NCBI GenBank assembly: GCA_021773405.1
Contig: JAJFKD010000052.1
Span: forward strand, 1-42,132
Source of the DNA: Porticoccus sp.
GTDB lineage: Bacteria > Pseudomonadota > Gammaproteobacteria > Pseudomonadales > Porticoccaceae
DNA: 42,132 nt
Direction of reading: 5' to 3'
Part shown: positions 31,904-40,246 of the stretch, piece by piece
Numbering within the stretch: position 1 is the stretch's first letter
How the letters are laid out: the number at the start of each line of letters is the position of its first letter
Notes under the pieces: generated by a model
Databases searched by the model: none
What the model was told of the DNA's origin: nothing
What the model saw: only the letters and a program-made list of their open reading frames with translations
Position numbers and translations under genes: made by a program

Positions 31904-32482
31904 ATGTCCGAGCAGGCATCAATTTCGATTGATCGTCGGCGTTTTCTCGTGGCCGTCACCGGCGTCACTATCGCCTTGGCCGCGCCGTCGATTCTTCGGG
32001 CACAGGACGCTGCCCCGACGCGTCGCAACATATCGTCGTTTCGAACGCACGAGTGGCGGGACCACTTTGATAACCTGGGCAAGGGCGTCATCATTTCGGA
32101 CACGACCACGAGGGTGCTTCAGCACTGGACCGCCGACGGCGAGATGCGCATCTACCCGACATCGGTTCCGCTAACGGATGAATTGACGAAGCGGGGCTAT
32201 ACCGAGGTTGTCGAGAAACGAAAGGACCCCAGCTGGGCGCCGACGCCGTCGATGCGCGAGCGAAACCCCGAATGGCCAGCGCGTATTGCGGGCGGAGACC
32301 CCACCAATCCGCTGGGCACCCGCGCGCTCTACCTGACTTGGCAGTACTACCGGATCCACGGCACCCAGGATACGCGAAAGATTGGGCGCAGGTCGTCGAA
32401 CGGTTGTATCGGCCTCTACAACGAACATATCGAGGAGGTCTTCGACAGAACGCCGGTGGGAACGCAGGTGAAGTTGATTTGA
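31904..32482 (+). CDS. L,D-transpeptidase (YkuD domain)
   Basis: A 192-residue exported enzyme of the YkuD family, which cross-links peptidoglycan stem peptides (3-3 links) or attaches proteins to the wall. An N-terminal twin-arginine-type leader (IDRRRFLVAVTGVTIALA) is followed by a mature domain with the catalytic pattern YRIHGTQDTRKIGRRSSNGCIGL: His152 and Cys168. The domain covers most of the protein, length is normal for short members. It follows the CueR-type promoter directly and is the first gene of the plus-strand copper operon. A truncated paralogue is at 27859-28122. The catalytic Cys could itself be copper sensitive, so copper-driven expression may replace or supplement other cross-linking enzymes; this is inference. 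Confidence 0.9.
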   Translation: MSEQASISIDRRRFLVAVTGVTIALAAPSILRAQDAAPTRRNISSFRTHEWRDHFDNLGKGVIISDTTTRVLQHWTADGEMRIYPTSVPLTDELTKRGYTEVVEKRKDPSWAPTPSMRERNPEWPARIAGGDPTNPLGTRALYLTWQYYRIHGTQDTRKIGRRSSNGCIGLYNEHIEEVFDRTPVGTQVKLI

Positions 32483-32514
32483 GTCGAGTAGATGCTCGCG
32501 AGGGACTGTAAAGA

Positions 32515-32973
32515 ATGAACAAGACGCTTTTGGCCATTGTCGCCTTTCTATTGGTCGGTGGCTTTGCCGTTTATTGGAACGCGACCCAATCCGCTCAAGA
32601 GTCCGCCGGTCACTCGATGGTGCCGCCGGATACAAGCGGTGTTGCGCAAGGTGCGCCCATCGTAGAGGTCTCGCTGCCCGCGGAGCTGTCGCCCGAAGCG
32701 CAAATCGGCAAGCGCGCCTTCGAGGCGAAATGCGCGGATTGCCACGGTGCCAACGCGGCGGGCCAGAATGGTGTTGCACCGCCGCTCGTACACAAGATCT
32801 ATGAACCTTCGCATCATTCCGACATGGCCTTCGTGCTCGCCGCGAAGAACGGGGTCAGGACCCATCATTGGGAATTCGGGAACATGCCACCGGTAGAGGG
32901 CCTTACCGATGCCGATGTGAAAATGATCGCACGCTATGTGCGCGAATTGCAGCGGGAAAACGGGATCAACTGA
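32515..32973 (+). CDS. Monohaem c-type cytochrome
   Basis: A 152-residue cytochrome with an N-terminal anchor (about 4-21) and one haem site, Cys73, Cys76, His77 (KCADCHGANAAG). The likely axial Met is in GNMPPVEGLTDADV. It is a class I cytochrome of the type often encoded beside multicopper oxidases and copper genes. It lies 32 bp after the L,D-transpeptidase and overlaps the next start (TGATG at 32971). It could carry electrons from Cu(I) oxidation by the multicopper oxidase or from other donors; no partner is proven. Confidence 0.87.
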   Translation: MNKTLLAIVAFLLVGGFAVYWNATQSAQESAGHSMVPPDTSGVAQGAPIVEVSLPAELSPEAQIGKRAFEAKCADCHGANAAGQNGVAPPLVHKIYEPSHHSDMAFVLAAKNGVRTHHWEFGNMPPVEGLTDADVKMIARYVRELQRENGIN

Positions 32974-33338
32974 TGCGCGCGGCACTGACAGAACGGCCCT
33001 GGCGGGATTTTTCCGGCGCGGTTTTGCTTGTGATTTATGTCACGTTCTCCGCCATGGCGACCGCCGGGACCGAGGCTGTACCTGGTGTTCATCAGGACCA
33101 CGCCACGGCCGATTACCTCGATGGTTCCGCTCTTGCCACGACGTCCGGACACGATCTGCCGGAGAGCCATTGCCACTCGGGGCTTGATTGTTTCTTGATC
33201 GCCATACTGGCGCCCGATCCGATGTTCCGGATGTCCCAGCTTGTCCAGCGGGCCCGAAAAGTCTGGCCTGAGGAAAGGCCTGGCTCCATCACGTTTTCGC
33301 CTCGAACGCCGCCTCCGCGACCGTCCGCAGAGGCCTGA
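32973..33338 (+). CDS. Small protein with CHxxLxC motif
   Basis: A 121-residue protein with one hydrophobic segment (about 14-31), a His-rich stretch (VHQDHATADY, then SGHDLPESHCHSGLDCFLIAIL near 58-79) and a Pro-rich end (TPPPRPSAEA). The same architecture is seen in the protein at 27494-27862. The Cys/His motif suggests metal binding. No family is named with confidence; a DUF2946-like assignment is possible. The start at 32973 overlaps the cytochrome stop by one base, so the two are coupled. Confidence 0.6.
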   Translation: MRAALTERPWRDFSGAVLLVIYVTFSAMATAGTEAVPGVHQDHATADYLDGSALATTSGHDLPESHCHSGLDCFLIAILAPDPMFRMSQLVQRARKVWPEERPGSITFSPRTPPPRPSAEA

Positions 33339-33376
33339 AAGCAGGCAAATGGAACGTGAAACTATGGAGTAGAAAG

Positions 33377-33913
33377 ATGCAGTACAAAACCACCCTTAGC
33401 ACCGCACTGGCCGCTTGCGCGCTTGCGGTATCCTCGTCGTTCGCCCTAGCGAGTCCCGGTCACGGCGAAAAGCCCGATATCGGCCAGGTCGGTGACGTTT
33501 CGAAAATCGACCAGGTGATCGAAGTCGGTATGACCGAGATGGCGTTCGACCCCGAAGAGATCGAGATCGAGAAAGGTACAACCGTCAAATTCATCGTGAC
33601 GAATGATGGGCGCGCCGTGCATGAGTTCAATCTCGGCACCGAATCCATGTGGGACAACCACAGGGGCGAGATGCGCGAGATGATGAAGAAGGGCCTGATG
33701 ACCATGCGCAAATTGCGCCACGACAAGATGATGGAGGCCGGGATGATGCATGACGATGCCAACAGCGTCCTGCTGGAGCCGGGTGAAACCGCCGAGATCA
33801 TCTGGACCTTCAGCGGTGAAGAAGAGGTCGGCTTCGCCTGCAACGTCCCGGGACATCGCGAGGCGGGGATGGTCGGTTCATTCAAATTCGGTGACGACGA
33901 AGTCAGCGGCTGA
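33377..33913 (+). CDS. Cupredoxin-fold periplasmic protein, Met/His-rich insert
   Basis: A 178-residue exported protein: leader to about Ala25 (SFALAS), then a cupredoxin domain. The expected type 1 copper ligands are His82 (AVHEFN), Cys155 and His160 (FACNVPGH) and Met165 (EAGM). Between the first His and the Cys lies an insert (about 90-126) with many Met and His residues (MWDNHRGEMREMMKKG, then MTMRKLRHDKMMEAGMMHD), suited to bind further copper. The start at 33377 is supported by the leader. A close paralogue follows at 34092-34628. Proteins of this kind may sequester copper or feed it or electrons to the multicopper oxidase downstream. Confidence 0.88.
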   Translation: MQYKTTLSTALAACALAVSSSFALASPGHGEKPDIGQVGDVSKIDQVIEVGMTEMAFDPEEIEIEKGTTVKFIVTNDGRAVHEFNLGTESMWDNHRGEMREMMKKGLMTMRKLRHDKMMEAGMMHDDANSVLLEPGETAEIIWTFSGEEEVGFACNVPGHREAGMVGSFKFGDDEVSG

Positions 33914-33920
33914 CCGCAGC

Positions 33921-33948
33921 GGCGGAACGGTCTATTGGCCGTTCCGCC
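33921..33948 (+). terminator. Hairpin between the two cupredoxin genes
   Basis: GGCGGAACGG-TCTATTGG-CCGTTCCGCC is a perfect 10-bp stem with an 8-base loop starting 7 bases after the first cupredoxin stop. No U tract follows, so it is more likely an RNA-stabilising or processing hairpin, or a leaky terminator that lowers expression of the downstream genes. Confidence 0.5.
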
Positions 33949-34091
33949 CAGTTGCGGAGGAAAGAAGGGCAAGGTGGCACGAACACGGTCGTGACGTGCA
34001 GGCCGGCTACGAGATTGCCAAAAACGTTTCGAGTTACCACGTATTCAAGTATCGTTGGGTCCACGGAAATCTTCTCGGAGGTACGAAGCAC

Positions 34092-34628
34092 ATGACTTGC
34101 GCGCAATTTGGAAACTGGACCACCCTGGCGGTTGTGGGGTTGCTTGCGGGAGCGGGCGCGGCAAACGCGTCCCCTGGCCACGGTGAGGATGCGGATATCG
34201 GCCAGACAGGTGATATTTCGCACATCGACAGGGAGATCGAAGTCGAATTGGGGGAGATGTATTTCGACCCCGACGACTTCGAAATCGAGAAGGGCGAAAC
34301 GGTGAAATTCGTGCTCAAGAACGTAGGGCGCGTGGTCCATGAATTCGCAATCGCCACTGATGACATGCACGATGCGCATGCCAACGAAATGCGGGCGATG
34401 ATGAAGGGCGGGATGATGACGACGCGACGCCTCGACCATGACAAGATGCGCAGCCAGGGCATGATGCATACCGACGCGAATGCCCGGCTTCTGGAACCCG
34501 GTGAAGCAACCGAGTTGGTCTGGACCTTCAGCGGCGATGCCGAGGATATCCTGATCGCGTGCAACGTGCCCGGCCACCGCGCCGGGGGCATGGAAGCCGG
34601 CATTGTCTTCACTGGCGACCATTCCTGA
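34092..34628 (+). CDS. Second cupredoxin-fold periplasmic protein
   Basis: A 178-residue paralogue of the preceding cupredoxin, same length and order. Leader to about Ala26 (GAANAS), His83 (VVHEFA), insert of Met/His (DDMHDAHANEMRAMMKGGM, DHDKMRSQGMMHTD), then Cys157, His162 and Met167 (IACNVPGHRAGGM). The two are roughly half identical by eye, so they are a tandem duplication that has diverged. A GGAGG lies about 10 bases before the ATG at 34092. The 178-bp gap between them holds a hairpin and could hold a weak promoter. Confidence 0.88.
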   Translation: MTCAQFGNWTTLAVVGLLAGAGAANASPGHGEDADIGQTGDISHIDREIEVELGEMYFDPDDFEIEKGETVKFVLKNVGRVVHEFAIATDDMHDAHANEMRAMMKGGMMTTRRLDHDKMRSQGMMHTDANARLLEPGEATELVWTFSGDAEDILIACNVPGHRAGGMEAGIVFTGDHS

Positions 34629-34720
34629 CGCCGCACTCGATGCCCCGCGGCGCGCAATCCGCCGCAGGCCGCGGACACATTCTCGCCGAGCTGGCCGGTA
34701 ACAGGGAAGGAAAGGACACG

Positions 34721-36112
34721 ATGAAGACTCGGCGGGATTTCCTTTCGCACAGCGCGGCAGCGGCCGTAGCCGTTGGGTTGCCGAAAACCGCGCGCGCCGT
34801 GACGCCGCAGTTTGACGAATTGAAGGCTCGATCGGCTGCAGTCCAGCTGGCGCCACCAACCTATCCGAAGACGGAAATCTGGGGATATGATGGCCTGATG
34901 CCCGGCCCGGAGTTGCGGATCTCGCAGGGCGCACGGGTTCAGCGAAGGTTCCTGAACGAATTGCCGCAGGCAAGCTCTGTCCACTGGCACGGTATGCGGA
35001 TCGACAACGCGATGGACGGCGTCGCAGGGCTGACCCAAGCAGGCGTCGAACCGGGCGAGAGCTTCGATTACAACTTTGTCGCACCCGATGCCGGGACCTA
35101 TTGGTATCACGCGCACAATAGATCGGTTGAGCAGGTCGCTCGCGGACTTTACGGCGCGCTGATCGTTGAGGAGACGGACGCTCCCGATGTGGATCGCGAC
35201 GAAGTTCTGATCTTGGACGATTGGCTTCTCGATTCCGAGACCGCGCAGATCGATTCCGATTTCACGTCGCGACACGATCGCAGTCACGCGGGCCGACGCG
35301 GCAACTTCATCGCGACGAATGGGAAACATGATTTGGCGCTCGATGTGCGGCAGAACGAACGCCTGCGCCTTCGACTGATCAATGCCGCCAATGCGCGGAT
35401 CTTCCTCCTGTCGCTCGCCGGAATGGAGGGCTGGACAATTGCCCTTGACGGGATGCCATTGGACTCGGCGAAGCCGTTGGACGACGTACTCATTCTCGGG
35501 CCTGGTCAGCGCGCTGACCTTATCGTCGACGTCACCGCCGAGCTTGGAGAGACGGCGCATCTGGTGCGGATTGAAGACCAGGAAGGCATGTCACAAGTGG
35601 CCTTCCCTGTCAGCAGTCTGGCATTGGCCTCTCGTCGTGACCCCCCTGCCCCTCTGCCCCGAAATCCGAAAATGGAAGTGCCGGGTCTCGAAAGGGCCGT
35701 TTCCGTGCGGCTGAACATGCAGGGTGGCGCGATGGGAACGCTGGATGCCGCGACCCTGAACGGCGAGCGCAAGACGTTCCGAGAACTTGTCGAGGCCAAC
35801 GAATTCTGGGCATTCAACGGTACGATCGGAATGACCGAAACACCGCTTGCCGATGTGGAGGCCGGACAGGCGGTGAAGCTCGAGATCTACAACGACACTT
35901 CCTTTCCGCACGCGATGCACCTGCATGGAATGCATTTCCGCGAGATCGAGAAAGACGGTGCCCTTGGCCCTCTCCGTGACACGCTTCTGATGTTCGGCAG
36001 TGAGACGCGGACAATCGGCTTCGTGGCCGATAATCCGGGCGATTGGCTGTTTCACTGCCACATGTTGAGTCATGCCGCCTCCGGCATGATGACCTGGATA
36101 AGGGTGACGTGA
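34721..36112 (+). CDS. Multicopper oxidase (CueO/CopA-like)
   Basis: A 463-residue multicopper oxidase with a Tat leader (MKTRRDFLSHSAAAAVAVG). The four copper motifs are HWHG (His88, His90), WYHAH (His130, His132), HAMHLHGMHF (His397, His400, His402) and HCHMLSHAASGMM (His445, Cys446, His447, His451, Met456 as axial ligand of type 1 copper). Such periplasmic enzymes oxidise Cu(I) to Cu(II) with oxygen. No long Met-rich insert is visible, unlike CueO. It follows the cupredoxin pair by 92 bp and overlaps the next cytochrome start by one base (TGATG at 36110). A role in copper tolerance follows from family and context. Confidence 0.94.
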   Translation: MKTRRDFLSHSAAAAVAVGLPKTARAVTPQFDELKARSAAVQLAPPTYPKTEIWGYDGLMPGPELRISQGARVQRRFLNELPQASSVHWHGMRIDNAMDGVAGLTQAGVEPGESFDYNFVAPDAGTYWYHAHNRSVEQVARGLYGALIVEETDAPDVDRDEVLILDDWLLDSETAQIDSDFTSRHDRSHAGRRGNFIATNGKHDLALDVRQNERLRLRLINAANARIFLLSLAGMEGWTIALDGMPLDSAKPLDDVLILGPGQRADLIVDVTAELGETAHLVRIEDQEGMSQVAFPVSSLALASRRDPPAPLPRNPKMEVPGLERAVSVRLNMQGGAMGTLDAATLNGERKTFRELVEANEFWAFNGTIGMTETPLADVEAGQAVKLEIYNDTSFPHAMHLHGMHFREIEKDGALGPLRDTLLMFGSETRTIGFVADNPGDWLFHCHMLSHAASGMMTWIRVT

Positions 36113-36588
36113 TGCGAAAGTACCTGACATTATCGGTGATTGTTCTGGGTGCAGCCGGAGCCGTTGGCTGGTTTGAGAGCACGGCCGGTGCGCAGACCGA
36201 AGCCATGCCGGAAGATGCCGATATTGTTCAGGGCGAAAAGCTCTATGGTGAATTCTGCGCCTCCTGCCACGGGGCGGACTTGGAAGGCCAGCCGGACTGG
36301 CGGTCACCCGGACCCGATGGCATTCTGCCTGCCCCCCCGCATGACGAGACGGGGCATACCTGGCATCACTCCGATAGTGTGCTGTTCGACTACACCAGGC
36401 TGGGCGGCAAGGCCGCGCTCGCTCTCCAGGGCGTCGAGTTTGAAAGCGGCATGCCTGGATTCGGCGACCAGCTGTCTGATGCCGAGATCTGGAACATCAT
36501 CGCCTATATCAAATCGACGTGGCCGGAGCGACAGCGCGCCATTCAAGCCACACGCAGTGCTGCCCCGCGACAGCAGGAAGGAAACTGA
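36112..36588 (+). CDS. Monohaem c-type cytochrome
   Basis: A 158-residue exported cytochrome: leader (about 1-27), one haem site Cys49, Cys52, His53 (FCASCHGADLEGQ), a His-rich stretch (HDETGHTWHHSD) and a likely axial Met in SGMPGFGDQLSDAEI. It is of the class seen next to multicopper oxidases and is coupled to that gene by a one-base overlap. It may accept electrons from cuprous ion or pass them to an oxidase. The DsbA gene starts one base after its stop. Confidence 0.88.
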   Translation: MRKYLTLSVIVLGAAGAVGWFESTAGAQTEAMPEDADIVQGEKLYGEFCASCHGADLEGQPDWRSPGPDGILPAPPHDETGHTWHHSDSVLFDYTRLGGKAALALQGVEFESGMPGFGDQLSDAEIWNIIAYIKSTWPERQRAIQATRSAAPRQQEGN

Positions 36589-36589
36589 A

Positions 36590-37321
36590 ATGCGTCGTTT
36601 TCCGACAATGGTAATGGCAATTGGACTGGCGATTGCCCCCTTCGCGTCAATCGCTCAAGATCTGACAGACGAGCGGATCAAGGAGCTTGCCTTGCAAGCC
36701 ATTCGGGAGAATCCGCAGATCATCATGGAAGCGGTGCAAATCCTGGAGGCCGAGCAGGCCGCCGCCCAGTCTCAGGCGCAGGCCGAAGTTCTGAACAACG
36801 AGCGCCAATTGCTCGACCGGGATTCGAATGCGCCGGTTCTTGGAAACCCGGACGGGGATGTCACCGTAGTCGAATTCTTCGACTACAATTGCCCCTATTG
36901 CAAACGTGCCATGGCCGAAGTTCAAGGGCTGCTGGACGGCGATGACAACGTCAGGCTGGTCTATCGGGAATGGCCCATCCTTGGCGACGGATCAGTCTTC
37001 GCCGCCAAGGCTGCCTTGGCCTCGCGGGAACAAGGCAAGTACGAGGAGTTCCACTGGGCTCTGATGGGTATGCAAGGGCGCGCCGAGGAAGCTTCCGTCA
37101 TGAGAATTGCGGAGGAAGTTGGACTCGATGTCGAACGGTTGCGTGAAGACATGGTGGCCCCCGAGATCCAGGAGCATATCGCGACCTCCATGCGCCTGAC
37201 ACAGGCGCTTGGATTTAGCGGCACCCCGTCCTTCGTGATCGGGGACAACCTTGTGCCCGGATTCGTTGAAGTAGACCAGCTCAGGGCATTGGTGGAAGAG
37301 ACGCGCGAGACGGCCGAATAG
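36590..37321 (+). CDS. DsbA-family thiol oxidoreductase
   Basis: A 243-residue exported thioredoxin-fold protein. Leader to about Ala22 (SIAQ), an N-terminal helical part with ILEAEQAAAQSQAQAEVL, then the DsbA domain with active site DYNCPYCKRAMAEV (Cys101, Cys104, CPYC), AALASREQGKYEEFHWALM and a cis-Pro loop FSGTPSFVIGD. It is a member of the DsbA/Com1-like subfamily with an N-terminal extension. It would form or isomerise disulfides of secreted proteins such as the cytochromes and cupredoxins encoded in the same operon. Last gene of the operon; it ends 16 bp before a strong hairpin. Confidence 0.9.
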   Translation: MRRFPTMVMAIGLAIAPFASIAQDLTDERIKELALQAIRENPQIIMEAVQILEAEQAAAQSQAQAEVLNNERQLLDRDSNAPVLGNPDGDVTVVEFFDYNCPYCKRAMAEVQGLLDGDDNVRLVYREWPILGDGSVFAAKAALASREQGKYEEFHWALMGMQGRAEEASVMRIAEEVGLDVERLREDMVAPEIQEHIATSMRLTQALGFSGTPSFVIGDNLVPGFVEVDQLRALVEETRETAE

Positions 37322-37337
37322 CATATTCGAGCGGAAT

Positions 37338-37360
37338 CGGCGCCGGTTATTCCGGCGCCG
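37338..37360. terminator. Bidirectional hairpin between dsbA-like gene and copZ
   Basis: CGGCGCCGG-TTATT-CCGGCGCCG is a perfect 9-bp stem with a 5-base loop in the 47-bp gap between convergent genes. There is no long U tract on either side, but the placement and strength suggest a shared terminator. Confidence 0.65.
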
Positions 37361-37368
37361 ATCGCGTC

Positions 37369-37575
37369 TCAGGTCGCGGCTGGCGCCGCCAAATCGTAAC
37401 CCGCATCGCGGATCGCTTCGGACACTGCCCGGTCGCTGAGAAAGCTCTCGACCGCAACGGTTCGCGTTCCAAGGTCGCACGAAACGGTCGCGGTCGGATC
37501 GATTGCCTTGATCGCCTTTTCGATTGCCGCGGTGCAATGCCCGCAACTCATTTCCGGAATAGTGAAGCTGTTCAT
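37369..37575 (-). CDS. copZ: Copper chaperone, HMA domain (CopZ-like)
   Basis: A 68-residue heavy-metal-associated domain: MxCxxC motif PEMSCGHCTAAIEKA with Cys11 and Cys14, then AIDPTATVSCDLGTRTVAVE and the end DAGYDLA. Such chaperones carry Cu(I) in the cytoplasm to copper ATPases. The ATG at 37575 follows AAGGAGACGGAT; the longer frame to 37596 is not needed. It is divergent from copA and has its own CueR-type site at 37600-37630. Confidence 0.92.
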   Translation of the reverse strand: MNSFTIPEMSCGHCTAAIEKAIKAIDPTATVSCDLGTRTVAVESFLSDRAVSEAIRDAGYDLAAPAAT

Positions 37576-37599
37576 ATCCGTCTCCTTCATTCTCATCGT

Positions 37600-37630
37600 C
37601 AGGTGAGTGCTTCCAGCGTGGTAAGGTCAA
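37600..37630 (-). promoter_or_regulatory. CueR-type promoter before copZ
   Basis: On the minus strand TTGACC (plus 37625-37630), a 19-bp spacer with CCTTACC-ACGC-TGGAAGC, and CACCTG (37600-37605). One arm carries a T-to-A change from the CCTTCC consensus, so it may be a weaker site than the copA one. Confidence 0.6.
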
Positions 37631-37655
37631 GCGCGAAAAAAGTGCGCCGAGAAGC

Positions 37656-37686
37656 TTGACCTTCCAGCAAGGGGAAGCCCTAGATG
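37656..37686 (+). promoter_or_regulatory. CueR-type promoter before copA-cueR
   Basis: TTGACC at 37656-37661, spacer 37662-37680 (19 bp, TTCCAGCAAGGGGAAGCCC), -10 TAGATG at 37681-37686. The -10 overlaps the first possible ATG of the copA frame at 37684, so translation must start later, at 37714 after AAAGGAGACC. Confidence 0.75.
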
Positions 37687-37713
37687 TCTTCCCGAGAGAC
37701 AAAGGAGACCTTC

Positions 37714-40233
37714 ATGCAAACTACCCAAGACCTGCGGGTCTCTGTTCAGAACATGTCCTGCGCATCCTGCGTCGGACGGGTCGAACGCGCGCTTTCGGCG
37801 CTGCCTAGCGTTGAGGAGGTAAGCGTGAACCTTGCGGCCGAGACGGTACAGGCCCGGATCGATTCGTCAACCCGGATATCCGAGGTGATTGAGGCGCTGG
37901 AGCGGACTGGCTACCCGGCCCGCACGCAGACAGTCCGCCTGAACGTCTCGTCCATGTCCTGCGCCTCCTGCGTCGGCCGTGTCGGCAAGGCGCTGACGGC
38001 GGTGCCCGGGGTTCTGGAGGTCGACGTCAATCTTGCCTCCGAGACCGCAACCGTGACCTATGTCGAGGGCGCGGTGGAGCTCTCTGAGCTGCTAACCGCC
38101 GCCGGAGAGGCCGGCTACCCGGCAGAGGCCGCCGCCGATACATCCGCAGAGGATCGTGGCGCACGCAAGGAAGGCGAAGCGCGCGATCTGGCACGAAAGA
38201 CAGCGTTCGCGGCGAGCCTGGCTTTGCCTGTCTTCCTGCTCGAGATGGGGGCGCATCTGGTGCCGGGGATGCACGAGATGATCGGCCGCACGATCGGGCA
38301 CCAGACAAGCTGGACGATCCAGTTCGTGCTGACGACGATCGTGCTGTTCTGGCCCGGGCGCCACTTTTATACCAAAGGGTTTTCCGCGCTCTTGAAGGGC
38401 GCGCCGGATATGAACAGCCTCGTGGCCGTCGGCACTGGCGCGGCCTATCTCTATTCCGTGACCGCGCTCTTCGCGCCTGCGCTGCTGCCCGAGGCGTCAC
38501 GCGCCGTCTATTTCGAGGCGGCGGCGGTGATCGTCGTGCTGATCCTTCTGGGCCGCTGGATGGAGGCGCGCGCCAAGGGCCGCACCGGTGCCGCGATTCA
38601 GAAACTGCTCGGCCTCCAGGCCCGCACCGCGCGGGTTCTGGTCGATGGCGAGCCACAGGGCGTTGCCATCGAGCGGATCCGCGCGGGCGATATTCTGCTT
38701 GTCCGACCGGGCGAGCGCATCGCGGTGGACGGCGAGGTGACGGAGGGCACCGCGCATGTGGACGAGAGCATGATTACCGGGGAACCGATTCCCGTAGCCA
38801 AGGCGCAAGGCGATCCCGTGACCGGCGGCACCGTAAACGGAACCGGCAGCTTCCAGTTCCGGGCTACACGTGTTGGTGCCGACACGACGCTGGCGCAGAT
38901 CATCCGCATGGTGGAACAGGCGCAGGGCGCAAAGCTGCCCATCCAGGGCCTGGTGGACCGGATCACGCTTTGGTTTGTGCCGGCGGTTATGGCACTGGCC
39001 GCCGTGACTGTTCTGGTCTGGCTACTTTTCGGCCCCTCCCCTACCCTATCCTACGCACTGGTGGCCGGCGTGTCGGTGCTGATCATCGCCTGCCCCTGTG
39101 CCATGGGCCTTGCCACGCCAACCTCGATCATGGTGGGCACCGGTCGCGCGGCCGAGATGGGAGTCCTCTTCCGCAAGGGCGACGCGCTGCAACAACTGAC
39201 TTCGGTGGATGTCGTCGCGCTCGACAAGACCGGCACCGTGACCCAAGGCCGCCCCGAACTGACCGACCTCGTTCTGGCCGACGGATTCGAGCGGGCGGAG
39301 GTGCTGGCGTTGATCGCCGCGGTCGAAGCGCAGTCCGAACATCCCATTGCCGAAGCGATCGTGCGGGCGGGCGAGGCCGAGGGTGCTGCACGCCTCGATG
39401 TCGAGGCATTCACGTCATACACCGGCTACGGAGTGCAGGCCACGGTCTCAGGACGCGAGGTGCTGGTCGGCGCGGACCGCCTGATGGTCCGCGAAGGGCT
39501 GAGCATCGAGGAACTGGCAGACTCCGAGCGGCACCTTGCGCAGCAGGGTCGCACGGCGCTGTTTGCGGCTGTGGACAGGAAGGTAACGGCGGTCATCGGC
39601 GTGGCCGATCCGGTCAAGCCCGCCAGCGCCGCCGCCATCGCTGCGCTGCACGGCCTCGGCCTGAAGGTCGCGATGATCACCGGGGACAAGCGCGAAACGG
39701 CTGAGGCGATTGCGCAGGAAACCGGCATTGACCACGTGATCGCGGGCGTCCTGCCCGACGGCAAGGTGGCCGCGCTGGACGCTCTGCGCGATAACCGCGA
39801 ACAGGTCGCCTTTGTCGGCGACGGCATTAACGACGCGCCGGCGCTCGCCCATGCCGATGTGGGCATTGCGATCGGCACCGGCACCGACGTTGCCATCGAA
39901 TCCGCCGATGTCGTGCTGATGTCCGGCGATCTGCGCGGCGTGGTCAACGCCTTCGAAGTATCCCGCCGGACCATGCGCAATATCCGCCAGAACCTGTTCT
40001 GGGCCTTTGGTTATAACGTCGCGTTGATCCCGGTGGCGGCAGGCGTACTCTTTCCGGCCTTAGGGCTGTTGCTGTCGCCGGTGCTGGCCGCGGGCGCCAT
40101 GGCGCTCAGTTCCGTCTTTGTGCTGACGAATGCCCTGCGGTTGCGCCGGGTCCGTCCCGTCATGGATGAAGCCAAGGTGCCAGATCGTGATGCGTCCGCT
40201 TCGCTATCTCCTACCCCTGTCGCCGCTGAATAA
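37714..40233 (+). CDS. copA: Cu(I)-translocating P-type ATPase
   Basis: An 839-residue P1B-type ATPase that exports Cu(I) across the inner membrane. Two N-terminal HMA domains with MSCASC motifs (Cys16/Cys19 and Cys83/Cys86), eight membrane helices, the transport CPC motif (Cys460, Cys462 in [11 protein letters not shown]), phosphorylation Asp504 in DKTGT, HP motif SEHPIAEAI, and [14 protein letters not shown]. The membrane-embedded residues of the last helices ([22 protein letters not shown] with the MSSxxxxxNxLR-like pattern) fit Cu(I) ATPases. Start at 37714 by the promoter/RBS argument. cueR follows after 13 bp, so regulator and pump are cotranscribed. Confidence 0.97.
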   Translation: MQTTQDLRVSVQNMSCASCVGRVERALSALPSVEEVSVNLAAETVQARIDSSTRISEVIEALERTGYPARTQTVRLNVSSMSCASCVGRVGKALTAVPGVLEVDVNLASETATVTYVEGAVELSELLTAAGEAGYPAEAAADTSAEDRGARKEGEARDLARKTAFAASLALPVFLLEMGAHLVPGMHEMIGRTIGHQTSWTIQFVLTTIVLFWPGRHFYTKGFSALLKGAPDMNSLVAVGTGAAYLYSVTALFAPALLPEASRAVYFEAAAVIVVLILLGRWMEARAKGRTGAAIQKLLGLQARTARVLVDGEPQGVAIERIRAGDILLVRPGERIAVDGEVTEGTAHVDESMITGEPIPVAKAQGDPVTGGTVNGTGSFQFRATRVGADTTLAQIIRMVEQAQGAKLPIQGLVDRITLWFVPAVMALAAVTVLVWLLFGPSPTLSYALVAGVSVLIIACPCAMGLATPTSIMVGTGRAAEMGVLFRKGDALQQLTSVDVVALDKTGTVTQGRPELTDLVLADGFERAEVLALIAAVEAQSEHPIAEAIVRAGEAEGAARLDVEAFTSYTGYGVQATVSGREVLVGADRLMVREGLSIEELADSERHLAQQGRTALFAAVDRKVTAVIGVADPVKPASAAAIAALHGLGLKVAMITGDKRETAEAIAQETGIDHVIAGVLPDGKVAALDALRDNREQVAFVGDGINDAPALAHADVGIAIGTGTDVAIESADVVLMSGDLRGVVNAFEVSRRTMRNIRQNLFWAFGYNVALIPVAAGVLFPALGLLLSPVLAAGAMALSSVFVLTNALRLRRVRPVMDEAKVPDRDASASLSPTPVAAE

Positions 40234-40246
40234 GGAGAACCTGATC

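Noticed and set aside
34034-35560. A 508-codon minus-strand frame across the second cupredoxin and multicopper oxidase
   Set aside because: Antisense to genes with conserved copper ligands; low-complexity translation and no start signal. Shadow.
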